Shown here: positions 43,377-51,079 of the stretch, in pieces
Position numbering within the stretch: position 1 is the stretch's first letter
Layout: each line of letters opens with the position of its first letter
NCBI RefSeq assembly: GCF_014198605.1
Contig: NZ_JACIHU010000002.1
From: Rhizobium etli_C
Lineage (GTDB): Bacteria > Pseudomonadota > Alphaproteobacteria > Rhizobiales > Rhizobiaceae
DNA: 64,000 nucleotides
Direction: 5' to 3' (one strand)
The notes under the pieces: model-generated
The model's database searches: none
Told to the model about the DNA's origin: nothing
The model's input: only the letters and a program-made list of their open reading frames with translations
Program-made: the position numbers and the translations under genes

Positions 43377-43588
43377 GTGGGCCTCGCGGCGTCGATTCGT
43401 TTTTCTTTATATTGGAACTCTGCCTGATAGCGGCAATTCATGACAGAAGTTTTCGGCTGGCGTCGCTGAAACGAAAGGCCGCAGCGCAAGCTTGAGAAAA
43501 AATCACGGGCCGCCAGCGAAAGATTTGATTTTCAATGGCAAATATGTTCGCCTGCGGGGAGCACAAACCATCAGCGCAGGAGGAGCAC

Positions 43589-44470
43589 ATGGGCGAGAAT
43601 GTCGAAAGCAGGGCCGTGGAGCTCACTATCCGCGGCAAGAAGCGCGTCTTCGACGTCGATGATCCTGTCCTGCCGGACTGGGTGGAGGAACAGGCGCTGG
43701 AATCCGGCGAATTTCCCTACAAGAAGAAACTCAACGAGGAGGACTATCTGGAGCAGCTGGAATGGCTGCAGGTGGAACTCGTCAAGGTGCAGTTCTGGCT
43801 GCAGGCGTCAGGCAAGCGGGTGATGGCGCTGTTCGAGGGGCGGGACGCGGCCGGCAAGGGCGGCGCGATCTCGGCGTCGTCGGCGCATATGAACCCCCGC
43901 CTTGCCCGCGTGGTCGCCCTCGCCAAGCCGACCGAACGCGAACAGGGGCAATGGTATTTCCAGCGCTATGTCGCGCAGTTCCCGACATCGGGCGAGTTCG
44001 TGCTGTTCGACCGCTCCTGGTACAACCGCGCCGGCGTCGAGCCGGTCATGGGCTTCTGCACGCCCCAGCAATATGAGAGCTTCCTCAAACAGGCGCCGCA
44101 GCTCGAAAAGATCATCGCCCATGAGGGCATCTTCCTGTTCAAATTCTACCTCGATATCGGCCGGGAGATGCAGCTCAAGCGCTTCCACGATCGCAGGCAC
44201 GATCCGCTGAAGGTCTGGAAGCTGTCGTCGATGGACATCGCGGCGCTGGCGAAATGGGGCGAATACAGCGAAAAGCGCGATCGGATGCTGAAGGAAACCC
44301 ATACGGATTTCGCGCCATGGACCGTCATCCGCGCCAATGACAAGCGGCGTGCGCGTCTGCAGCTCATCCGTCACATACTGAACAGGATGGACTATGAGGG
44401 CAAGGACAAGGCGGCGATCGGCGAGGTCGACGAAGAGATCATCGGCTCCGGCCCCGGCTTCCTGAAATAG
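43589..44470 (+). CDS. ppk2: Polyphosphate kinase 2 (class I PPK2)
   Basis: The 293-residue enzyme has the single-domain class I PPK2 layout: Walker A GRDAAGKGG at 84-92, the Walker B-like FDRSWYNRAGVEPVMGFC starting near 140, and the lid region KRFHDRRHDPLKVWKLSSMD. It uses polyphosphate to phosphorylate nucleoside diphosphates and can work in reverse. ATG 43589 follows AGGAGG; an in-frame ATG at 43535 adds an unlikely leader. It is divergent from phoR, which fits a role in phosphate storage, though I see no convincing Pho box. Confidence 0.94.
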   Translation: MGENVESRAVELTIRGKKRVFDVDDPVLPDWVEEQALESGEFPYKKKLNEEDYLEQLEWLQVELVKVQFWLQASGKRVMALFEGRDAAGKGGAISASSAHMNPRLARVVALAKPTEREQGQWYFQRYVAQFPTSGEFVLFDRSWYNRAGVEPVMGFCTPQQYESFLKQAPQLEKIIAHEGIFLFKFYLDIGREMQLKRFHDRRHDPLKVWKLSSMDIAALAKWGEYSEKRDRMLKETHTDFAPWTVIRANDKRRARLQLIRHILNRMDYEGKDKAAIGEVDEEIIGSGPGFLK

Positions 44471-44501
44471 GCCGTCTGCCGCCCGGCTGCATAATTGGCG
44501 G

Positions 44502-44535
44502 ACAGCGCCGCGCGTCTTTTCAGACGCGGCGCTGT
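44502..44535. terminator. Hairpin between convergent genes
   Basis: ACAGCGCCGC and GTCT pair with AGAC and GCGGCGCTGT around a TTTC loop, with a two-base bulge. It lies between the end of ppk2 and the end of the convergent gene at 44546 and could stop both. No strong T run is seen on either side. Confidence 0.55.
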
Positions 44536-44545
44536 AAGAAGCCGG

Positions 44546-45745
44546 TCACTGCCCCGGCAGGATGCGGATGGCGAAGAGGTTGATGCCGCGCGCCTTGCCG
44601 TCGAGATCGCTGTTGATCGTCAGGGTGCCCGGCGAATTCGGGGCGAGCGAGCGGTCGAAATTCACCTGCAGCAGCGCATCCGACTTTTCGCGGGTGACGG
44701 TGAAGCGATGGCGGGCGCAATTGCCGAGCGATTGGAAATTGCATTCGACCGTCACCTGCGTCGGCTCGTCGGTGGTCGATTGCAGCGTCAGCGCGATGGT
44801 CGAGGATTTGCCGGCAAGCTGCTGCAGCACAGAGGCCGGAACGCTGAAGGAGATGTTGCCGTCAGCCGCGCCGCTTTCGGAAATCAGGCGCACGGCGGGG
44901 CCGTCTTTCTCGGTGATGTTTTCGATGCGGGCCCGCGGGCCGCTTTTGATCTTGTCGGCCTCCTCAGGCTTGAACACCGGGATCCAATCGGCCGAAAAGC
45001 TGTTCTGCGGATCGATGGTCACCGGCTGATCGGTGTGTGTGGCGCCATCGCCGGCGCTGTCGTCATTGCCGGTGAAATCCTCCGGCTGGGTGCTCGCCGG
45101 CGGATTGGCGACGCTGGTGTCGCGCTCGGCCGCCGTCAACAGCAGGCCCGACGTATAGGCCCACCAGGCGCCGATGCCGATGAAGGCAAAGAGCACGCAC
45201 CAGACGAGGAGCCGGGAAAAGAACTTGCGCGGCTTGCGGCGGCCGGCCGCCCGCTCCGGGCGGAAATCCATGCTGGTCGCACGTTCGCCGCGCGTCAGCC
45301 GCTCCTCGCCGGCCGGTGCGGCCGCGAGATGATCGGCGTTGCCGGCGTGGACGTTGTCGAGGCTCGACTCGTCGCTGCGGTGCATGACCACCTCGGGAGA
45401 GCGTGCCTCGCCCGCGGCCACCGGACTGTCGATCAGGCTGCCGATATCGGTCACGTCGCCGCGATGAACCGGCGGCGCCGGCATTTCGACGACCGGCGGC
45501 ACCGGCACCTCGGGCGGCCGTTGGCGGGGGTGGAGCCGCTCGCGCTCCTCGCCTTCGATGGCATGAATGGTGGTTTCCAGGCGGTGGCGGTGATGGGCGA
45601 CGGCGTCGGCGTCGGTAATATCCTGCTTGCGCAGGCCGGCTTCCAGCGCCTGGCGGGCCGACTGGTAGATCCTCGCTCGAACTTCCGGATTGTCGCGATC
45701 GGCATTTTCGAGCGCTGTTCTGATGGCCGTTTCTAATCCGCTCAC
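44546..45745 (-). CDS. Membrane-anchored protein of unknown function
   Basis: The 399-residue protein has a helical N-terminal cytoplasmic part (YQSARQALEAGLRKQ), a Pro-rich stretch near 75-95 and a basic patch before a single membrane segment (about 175-197, LLVWCVLFAFIGIGAWWAYT). A Thr/Asp-rich linker leads to a beta-rich C-terminal domain (about 255-399) with GPRARIENITEKDGPAVRLI and TVECNFQSLGNCARHRF. The last part looks like a carbohydrate-binding-type sandwich, but I do not recognise it with confidence. Start GTG 45745 with AAGGA upstream. Confidence 0.78.
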   Translation of the reverse strand: MSGLETAIRTALENADRDNPEVRARIYQSARQALEAGLRKQDITDADAVAHHRHRLETTIHAIEGEERERLHPRQRPPEVPVPPVVEMPAPPVHRGDVTDIGSLIDSPVAAGEARSPEVVMHRSDESSLDNVHAGNADHLAAAPAGEERLTRGERATSMDFRPERAAGRRKPRKFFSRLLVWCVLFAFIGIGAWWAYTSGLLLTAAERDTSVANPPASTQPEDFTGNDDSAGDGATHTDQPVTIDPQNSFSADWIPVFKPEEADKIKSGPRARIENITEKDGPAVRLISESGAADGNISFSVPASVLQQLAGKSSTIALTLQSTTDEPTQVTVECNFQSLGNCARHRFTVTREKSDALLQVNFDRSLAPNSPGTLTINSDLDGKARGINLFAIRILPGQ

Positions 45746-45994
45746 GTCACGTCCTTCACTTTGAACCCGGCGTTGGACCGCAATCCCCGCCGTTCTCCAT
45801 CAAAATTCGGTAGCGGCAAGTGCGGCAAACCGCAAGCCTTGCAGCATCGCCCGCCGTTGATCTCAGGCGAAATTCGCCAGCTTTTCACCGGCGTGCGAAG
45901 CTTCTCTATCCATTTTGTGGGCCTGATATATCGGGCGGAAATCGACGAAGGCATGGCAGCCGCTCTTTTATCGGCCTTTCTTCTCTGTTATGAG

Positions 45995-46018
45995 ATTGAC
46001 GTTTTCGTAAACGTCAAT
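45995..46018 (+). promoter_or_regulatory. Perfect palindrome before the nitronate monooxygenase gene
   Basis: ATTGACGTTT (45995-46004) and AAACGTCAAT (46009-46018) are perfect inverted arms with TCGT between. The site ends 14 bases before ATG 46033, so a bound protein would block transcription start or early elongation. The surrounding gap (45746-46032) shows no gene. Confidence 0.7.
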
Positions 46019-46032
46019 GCGAACGGTGAATC

Positions 46033-46992
46033 ATGGCCCTGCCCCCGATCCTCAAGGACAAACTCAGACTGCCGGTGATCGGCTCGCCGCTCTTCATCAT
46101 CTCGCATCCGGCGCTCACCTTGGCGCAATGCAAGGCAGGCGTCGTCGGCGCCTTTCCGGCGCTGAACGCCCGGCCGGAAAGCCAGCTCGACGAGTGGCTG
46201 GCCGAGATCACCGAGGAGCTTGCCCGCCACGACGCCGCCCATCCGGAGCGGCCGGCCGCACCCTTTGCCGTCAACCAGATCGTCCACATGTCGAACAAGC
46301 GGCTGGAGCATGACCTTTCGCTCTGCGTCAAATACAAGGTGCCTGTTGTCATCTCCTCGCTCGGCGCCGTGCCCGAGGTCAATGCCGCCGTGCATTCCTA
46401 TGGCGGCATCGTGTTGCACGATATTATCAACAATCGCCACGCCCATTCGGCAATCCGCAAGGGTGCCGACGGGCTGATCGGGGTGGCATCAGGCGCCGGC
46501 GGCCATGCCGGCACGCTGTCGCCCTTCGCGCTGATCCAGGAAATCCGCGAATGGTTCGACGGGCCGCTGCTTCTTGCCGGGGCGATTTCGACCGGCGGCG
46601 CGATCCTGGCCGCTCAGGCGATGGGCGCCGACATGGCCTATATCGGCTCTCCCTTCATCGCCACGCAAGAAGCGCGCGCCGCAGACGCCTACAAGCAGGC
46701 GATCGTCGACGGCGCGGCCGCCGACATCGTCTATTCCAACTATTTCACCGGCGTGCACGGCAACTACCTCAAGCCCTCGATCCTCGCTGCCGGCATGGAC
46801 CCCGACAACCTGCCCGTTGCCGACCCGTCGAAGATGGATTTCGAACAGGCAACCGGCGGCGCCAAGGCCTGGAAGGATATCTGGGGCAGCGGCCAGGGCA
46901 TCGGCGCCGTCAAGGCCGTCGAGCCGGTGGCCAAACTCGTCGACCGGCTGGTGGCCGAATATAAGGCCGCCCGCGCCCGGCTGGCACTCTGA
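46033..46992 (+). CDS. Nitronate monooxygenase (2-nitropropane dioxygenase family)
   Basis: The 319-residue FMN-dependent TIM-barrel enzyme shows the NMO pattern: PVIGSPLFIISHPAL at the start, VISSLGAV, the glycine-rich GVASGAGGHAGTLSPFAL with the likely catalytic His, and LAGAISTGGAI plus ADMAYIGSPFIAT for the FMN phosphate. It oxidises alkyl nitronates, or related propionate-3-nitronate, in the cytoplasm. It is monocistronic behind a palindromic operator-like site. Confidence 0.9.
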   Translation: MALPPILKDKLRLPVIGSPLFIISHPALTLAQCKAGVVGAFPALNARPESQLDEWLAEITEELARHDAAHPERPAAPFAVNQIVHMSNKRLEHDLSLCVKYKVPVVISSLGAVPEVNAAVHSYGGIVLHDIINNRHAHSAIRKGADGLIGVASGAGGHAGTLSPFALIQEIREWFDGPLLLAGAISTGGAILAAQAMGADMAYIGSPFIATQEARAADAYKQAIVDGAAADIVYSNYFTGVHGNYLKPSILAAGMDPDNLPVADPSKMDFEQATGGAKAWKDIWGSGQGIGAVKAVEPVAKLVDRLVAEYKAARARLAL

Positions 46993-47113
46993 GGCCGGCC
47001 TTCCACAGCCTGCCCTCTTTTTTGCCAAAGGCATGACAGGGTGCTTGAAATCTTCGGACAATGCCTGTATCAGCGCCATGCAAATCGCAGGCCGCACGCT
47101 TCGGCCGCCAAAT

Positions 47114-47189
47114 GCCGCTTTAGCTCAGTCGGTAGAGCACATCATTCGTAATGATGGGGTCACGTGTTCGAGTCACGTAAGCGGCACCA
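47114..47189 (+). tRNA. tRNA-Thr (anticodon CGT)
   Basis: GCCGCTT pairs with AAGCGGC. The anticodon stem CATCA/TGATG encloses loop TTCGTAA, giving CGT. The T arm is ACGTG-TTCGAGT-CACGT and CCA is encoded at 47187-47189. It is 76 bases long and reads ACG codons. Confidence 0.97.
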
Positions 47190-47360
47190 AAATCTTCAGG
47201 AAAATTAATAAGATACGTTTCAGGTACGGAACGTTTAGCTTCGCGCGCCGTGCCCCGCGACGAAAATAGCGGCGTGGAACGCGATAAGTGGGGCGACCGG
47301 ACCAGACCACCCCCGAAAGCGTACTTGCCGACATGGCCTCATCCATGGTTGTATGAAGCC

Positions 47361-48350
47361 ATGGGGGATAATCGTAGACTGGTCCTGGTCATAGTAGCCG
47401 TGACCGCGTTGCTCGCGGTCATTGATACTTTATGGCTTCCACTTTCCACTGTCAGCCTTGATCCGGGAAACATTGGCCATCTCGCAAAGGCCGGGTTGGG
47501 TTTTCTCTCCGCCTACCTCATTGGCAAATTTGTTCTGTACCGGCTCCGCAACGATACGGGGCGCAGCGCTGGCGTACTGCGGCGGGGCGCGAAAGGGCTG
47601 ATAACGCTCGTCCCGATCTTGGCGATGTTCATGGCACTTGGCTTTGTCGGCGCCATTTTCACGTACTTGGCTTCCGCCACCAACAGGCCGCTTATCGATG
47701 GTCAGCTCGCTGCGATTGACGCGGCGCTCGGCTTTCATTGGCCGAGTTTCTTAGAGGCGGCCAATGCATCGCCGGTCTTCGCCAACGCGCTGGTGATCGC
47801 CTACCATAGCCTCGCCCCGCAGTTCATTGGGCTGTTGCTGGTCTATTGCGCGGCCCAGCGTGCGGATCGGGCATTGGAGTTTGTGGCTCTTCTGGCCGTA
47901 TCGTTTATGTTCACGGCGGGCCTGATGGCGCTCTTCCCAACGAGTGGAGCCTATGCGTATTTCCGGCCCATGCCAGAGGCGTTTGAAGCATTCACGGCTA
48001 AAGCTGGGATGTGGCATTATGCTGACTTGCTGAGGCTGCGGTCCGGGGAGCCATTTAACTTACTGGTGTCGAAAGCCGAAGGGCTTGTTACGTTCCCGTC
48101 CTACCACACGGTCGTCGCGATAATGATCGTCTATTCGTTGCGCATTGTTCCGATTGCCGCTGGCTCGGCTGCGCTTCTGAATGCCGCAATGATCGTTGGC
48201 ACCCTGCCGGAGGGTGGCCATCATTTGACCGATGTGATCGCGGGCGTGATGGTCGCGCTGGTTTCGATTCTTGCTGTTCGGGCAGTCGTAGATCGCCAAA
48301 GAAACAAAGCCGGTCTAGAACCGGCCACCATCTCCACTGAGGTCTATTGA
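47361..48350 (+). CDS. PAP2 (type 2 phosphatidic acid phosphatase) family membrane protein
   Basis: The 329-residue protein has about seven membrane segments and the PAP2 phosphatase motifs in AUR1/inositolphosphotransferase-like form: the PSYHT motif and GGHHLTDVIAG, where the last His-Asp pair completes the site. It probably removes or transfers phosphate from a lipid. I start at ATG 47361 (MGDNRRLVLV); the frame opens at GTG 47250. It lies just downstream of tRNA-Thr and looks less GC-biased at third positions than its neighbours, which hints at acquisition. Confidence 0.82.
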   Translation: MGDNRRLVLVIVAVTALLAVIDTLWLPLSTVSLDPGNIGHLAKAGLGFLSAYLIGKFVLYRLRNDTGRSAGVLRRGAKGLITLVPILAMFMALGFVGAIFTYLASATNRPLIDGQLAAIDAALGFHWPSFLEAANASPVFANALVIAYHSLAPQFIGLLLVYCAAQRADRALEFVALLAVSFMFTAGLMALFPTSGAYAYFRPMPEAFEAFTAKAGMWHYADLLRLRSGEPFNLLVSKAEGLVTFPSYHTVVAIMIVYSLRIVPIAAGSAALLNAAMIVGTLPEGGHHLTDVIAGVMVALVSILAVRAVVDRQRNKAGLEPATISTEVY

Positions 48351-48884
48351 CCGCGCCTTCGCCGCGCTCAGCGATCAGCAGCTTGAATGTCCGCCTCGGC
48401 CTTGGCCGCCTTGCGCTGCGCCTCAAAGGCGATCACTGACCTCGATGAAAACCCGCCTGTACGCGTTGCGGTGACCGTAAACAAGGAACACACGCCGCAT
48501 CTGCCTCTTCTAGGTCGGACCGCAAGAATCATTCAGCTCAACAGCTCTGTGGAGACTTTCAAACTGGCGGCATAATGCAGGATCTCTCATCGTTTCTCCG
48601 GGCTTCGTGACGCTGTGTTAGCGTAAAAGGCGATTAGCAGCCGAAGACCATGAACAGCTACGGCATTGCCGCATGAAAATCTTGTTGCACTTTGTGAGAG
48701 GTTCGGGGCAATGATCCTCACCTGCGCTCCTCCCCACCTATCTCTCAAATACAATTTCCCGCATGGCGCATGCATTCGACGACTAAGCACCTCGATCAAA
48801 CAGCGATGAAATCCACCACCTCCGATAGGAACATGCCGCCGCCAAACGGGTTCTCTCCTTGAGAAAACAAGGATGGAGAAAACC
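48351..48884. other. Gene-poor stretch, possible minus-strand coding remnant
   Basis: In this 534-base interval I see no complete gene. On the minus strand 48368-48436 reads VIAFEAQRKAAKAEADIQAA then DR and a TGA, which looks like the tail of a lost protein. The rest (48450-48860) is AT-richer, without good start signals. Confidence 0.4.
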
Positions 48885-49241
48885 ATGTCCTGCAAACTCA
48901 TCGCGATTTCGCTTCTTTCCATCGGTCTTGCGGGCTCGGCAATGGCTCAAACGGCCGGCGGCGCGAATTCCAGTGGGCGGCTTTCGGTGGCGCCTGTCAT
49001 CGGCGGCTCGGGGAGTTCGGGCACGGGTTCGGCCGGTACCGGATCCGCGGGTACGGGCTCGACCGGCAGCGGCTCTGTCGGCACCGATCCCGGCACGACC
49101 GGCAGCACCACCGGCTCTGGCGGCGTCGATCTCAACCGCGACCGCAGCACGATAAATCCCGGCGGCGTCAATCCCGATCTTCAGCAGGTGCCGGGCTGCA
49201 CGGCCGACACCGGTTCACTCAGCGAGGCTTGCCAGCAGTGA
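48885..49241 (+). CDS. Small secreted Gly/Ser/Thr-rich protein
   Basis: The 118-residue product has a Sec signal (MSCKLIAISLLSIGLAGSAMA). A low-complexity block (about 40-80) of GTGS/AGTG units follows, then a short polar tail with two cysteines (PGCTADTGSLSEACQQ). No enzyme domain is visible; it may be structural or surface-exposed. GGAG at 48875-48878 favours ATG 48885 over 48873. Confidence 0.75.
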   Translation: MSCKLIAISLLSIGLAGSAMAQTAGGANSSGRLSVAPVIGGSGSSGTGSAGTGSAGTGSTGSGSVGTDPGTTGSTTGSGGVDLNRDRSTINPGGVNPDLQQVPGCTADTGSLSEACQQ

Positions 49242-49466
49242 CGAAGGGCGAGCGTCCGCCTCCTGAGAATGACGGCCCGGCCGCGATCGCGCCTGGCCTT
49301 CATTTCGGCTGAGGTCGCGCAAAAACGATGGCTGCCGCGAGAATTGCTTTACCGACTGGCTTTCAGGTCGTAGAACGACTGCATCCCTCCGCACATGGCG
49401 CATCACCCCACGTCTCAGCCAGCCTGCCGTTATTCGGCGTCCGCGGAGCACCCGAAGAGGATCGTC

Positions 49467-50957
49467 ATGTCGAATGCTGCGCATCGCTCGAACCGCGTGC
49501 TTGTCGTCGCGACCATCATGCTCGCGACCTTCATGGTTGCCATCGAGGCGACGATCGTGGCGACCGCGATGCCGCGCATCGTCGGCCAGCTCGGCGGCTT
49601 TGCCTATTACAGCTGGGTGTTTTCCGCCTTCCTGCTGGCGCAGTCGACGACCACAGTCATCTACGGCAAGCTTTCCGATATTTTCGGGCGCAAGCCGGTG
49701 CTGATCGGCGGCATTATCATCTTCCTCGCCGGCTCGGCGCTCTGCGGCTTTGCCTGGTCGATGATGTCGCTGGTGCTGTTCCGGCTGCTGCAGGGGCTGG
49801 GTGCCGGCGCCATCCAGCCGGTGACGATGACGATCATCGGCGATCTCTTCAAGCTCGAGGAACGCGGCCGGGTGCAGGGCGCGATGGCGACCGTCTGGGC
49901 GACCTCGGCCGTGGTCGGGCCGCTTGCCGGCGGCATCATCGTCGACAATATCTCCTGGGCCTGGATCTTCTGGATCAACCTGCCGATCGGCATCGTCTCG
50001 ATCGTCGCCTTCATGATCTTCCTGAAGGAAGATGTGGCGCACAAGCAGGCAAGGATCGATTATCTCGGGTCGGCGCTGTTTTCGGTCTCGATCGTGGCGC
50101 TGCTCGTCATGCTGACGGAAACGGCTGCCAGCGCCTGGATCCTGCTCGCACTCTTCGCCGTCTTCGTCGTCGCCGGGCTGCTCTTCCTCGCCCAGGAGAA
50201 GCGGGCGCCGGAGCCGATCATTTCGATCGCGCTCTGGAGCCGCCGGCTGATCGCCACCAGCAATGCGGCGACGCTGCTGGCCGGCATGGCGCTGATCGGG
50301 CTTTCCACTATCCTGCCGATCTATGTGCAGGGAGTGCTCGGCCGCTCGCCGATCGTTGCCGGCTTCACGCTCACCATGCTGATCGTCGGCTGGCCGCTCG
50401 CGGTGATGCTCTCCGGCCGCTTCTACAAGGCTTTCGGCATTCGCCGGACGCTGCGCGTCGGCAGCCTGATGTTTCCGTTCGGCGCCTGTTTCCTGCTATT
50501 CCTGACGCGGGAAAGCTCGCCGGTTCTGGCCGGCGCCGGCTCCTTCTTCATGGGCTTCGGCATGGGCCTGATCAGCCTGACCAGCATCGTGCTGGTGCAG
50601 GACAGCGTCGAATGGTCGATGCGCGGCAGCGCCACCGCCTCGATCATCTTCGCCCGCAGCCTCGGCAATACGCTCGGCGCCACCGTGCTCGGCGCCATCC
50701 TCAACGCCGGCATCAACCACCATGCGAGCGGCGAGACGGCGGCAGCCCTGCACAATGCGCTGAATCAGCCGACGGGGCTCGCCGCACTCGCCGCCGATCC
50801 TGATATCCGCAGCGTCTTCGATGCGGCCCTGCACTGGAGCTTCTGGGGCGTGGTCGTCGTCGCCGTGCTGACCTTCTTCACCACCTGGCTGATCCCGGTC
50901 GGCCACGGCCGCAAACGCGAGGAGCCGGCGGTGGCCAGCGAAGCGGCCTCGCATTGA
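49467..50957 (+). CDS. MFS drug exporter, DHA2 (EmrB/QacA) type
   Basis: The 496-residue transporter has 14 membrane segments as in DHA2 exporters. Helix 1 carries ATFMVAIEATIVATAMPRI (the D/E and TI-VATA pattern of motif D1), the loop after helix 2 has GKLSDIFGRKPV (motif A), and helix 5 has GPLAGGIIVD (motif C). Proton-driven export of drugs or metabolites is likely. ATG 49467 follows AGAGG. No adaptor or regulator gene is adjacent. Confidence 0.9.
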   Translation: MSNAAHRSNRVLVVATIMLATFMVAIEATIVATAMPRIVGQLGGFAYYSWVFSAFLLAQSTTTVIYGKLSDIFGRKPVLIGGIIIFLAGSALCGFAWSMMSLVLFRLLQGLGAGAIQPVTMTIIGDLFKLEERGRVQGAMATVWATSAVVGPLAGGIIVDNISWAWIFWINLPIGIVSIVAFMIFLKEDVAHKQARIDYLGSALFSVSIVALLVMLTETAASAWILLALFAVFVVAGLLFLAQEKRAPEPIISIALWSRRLIATSNAATLLAGMALIGLSTILPIYVQGVLGRSPIVAGFTLTMLIVGWPLAVMLSGRFYKAFGIRRTLRVGSLMFPFGACFLLFLTRESSPVLAGAGSFFMGFGMGLISLTSIVLVQDSVEWSMRGSATASIIFARSLGNTLGATVLGAILNAGINHHASGETAAALHNALNQPTGLAALAADPDIRSVFDAALHWSFWGVVVVAVLTFFTTWLIPVGHGRKREEPAVASEAASH

Positions 50958-50982
50958 CCGCTGCGTCCTTCATGGCAGCCTA

Positions 50983-51079
50983 AAGCGCGTTGCGATCTTT
51001 CAGATTCGCTCCTCACGCTTTAGCTCTTTGCGCTTGTCGTTGCCGCAAAACCGCTGCACACTTTTGCGCGACGTGTTCT
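50983..51079 (+). repeat. RIME-like intergenic mosaic element, copy 3 (diverged)
   Basis: TAAAGCGCGTTGCGATC ... CACGCTTTAG is followed by TTGCGCTTGTCGTTGCC, AAAACCGCTGCACACTTTT and GCGCGACGTG. Order and spacing match the copies at 15.6 and 16.2 kb with more changes. It separates the MFS gene from the convergent ABC gene and touches the latter's stop. Confidence 0.75.

Noticed and set aside
41895..43427. 510-codon plus-strand frame opposite phoR
   Set aside because: Antisense of phoR and partly made of intergenic repeats.
43428..43460. CTGTCAT on the minus strand upstream of phoR as a Pho box
   Set aside because: Only one heptamer matches; the 11-base partner (TGCCGCT) does not resemble the consensus.
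47189..47260. Attachment site of an island at tRNA-Thr
   Set aside because: I could not find a repeat of the tRNA 3' end downstream, nor an integrase gene.
49010..49100. Tandem GGC-ACC-GGC type repeats, considered as a CRISPR or satellite
   Set aside because: They are low-complexity codons for Gly/Ser/Thr inside a secreted-protein gene; there are no spacers.
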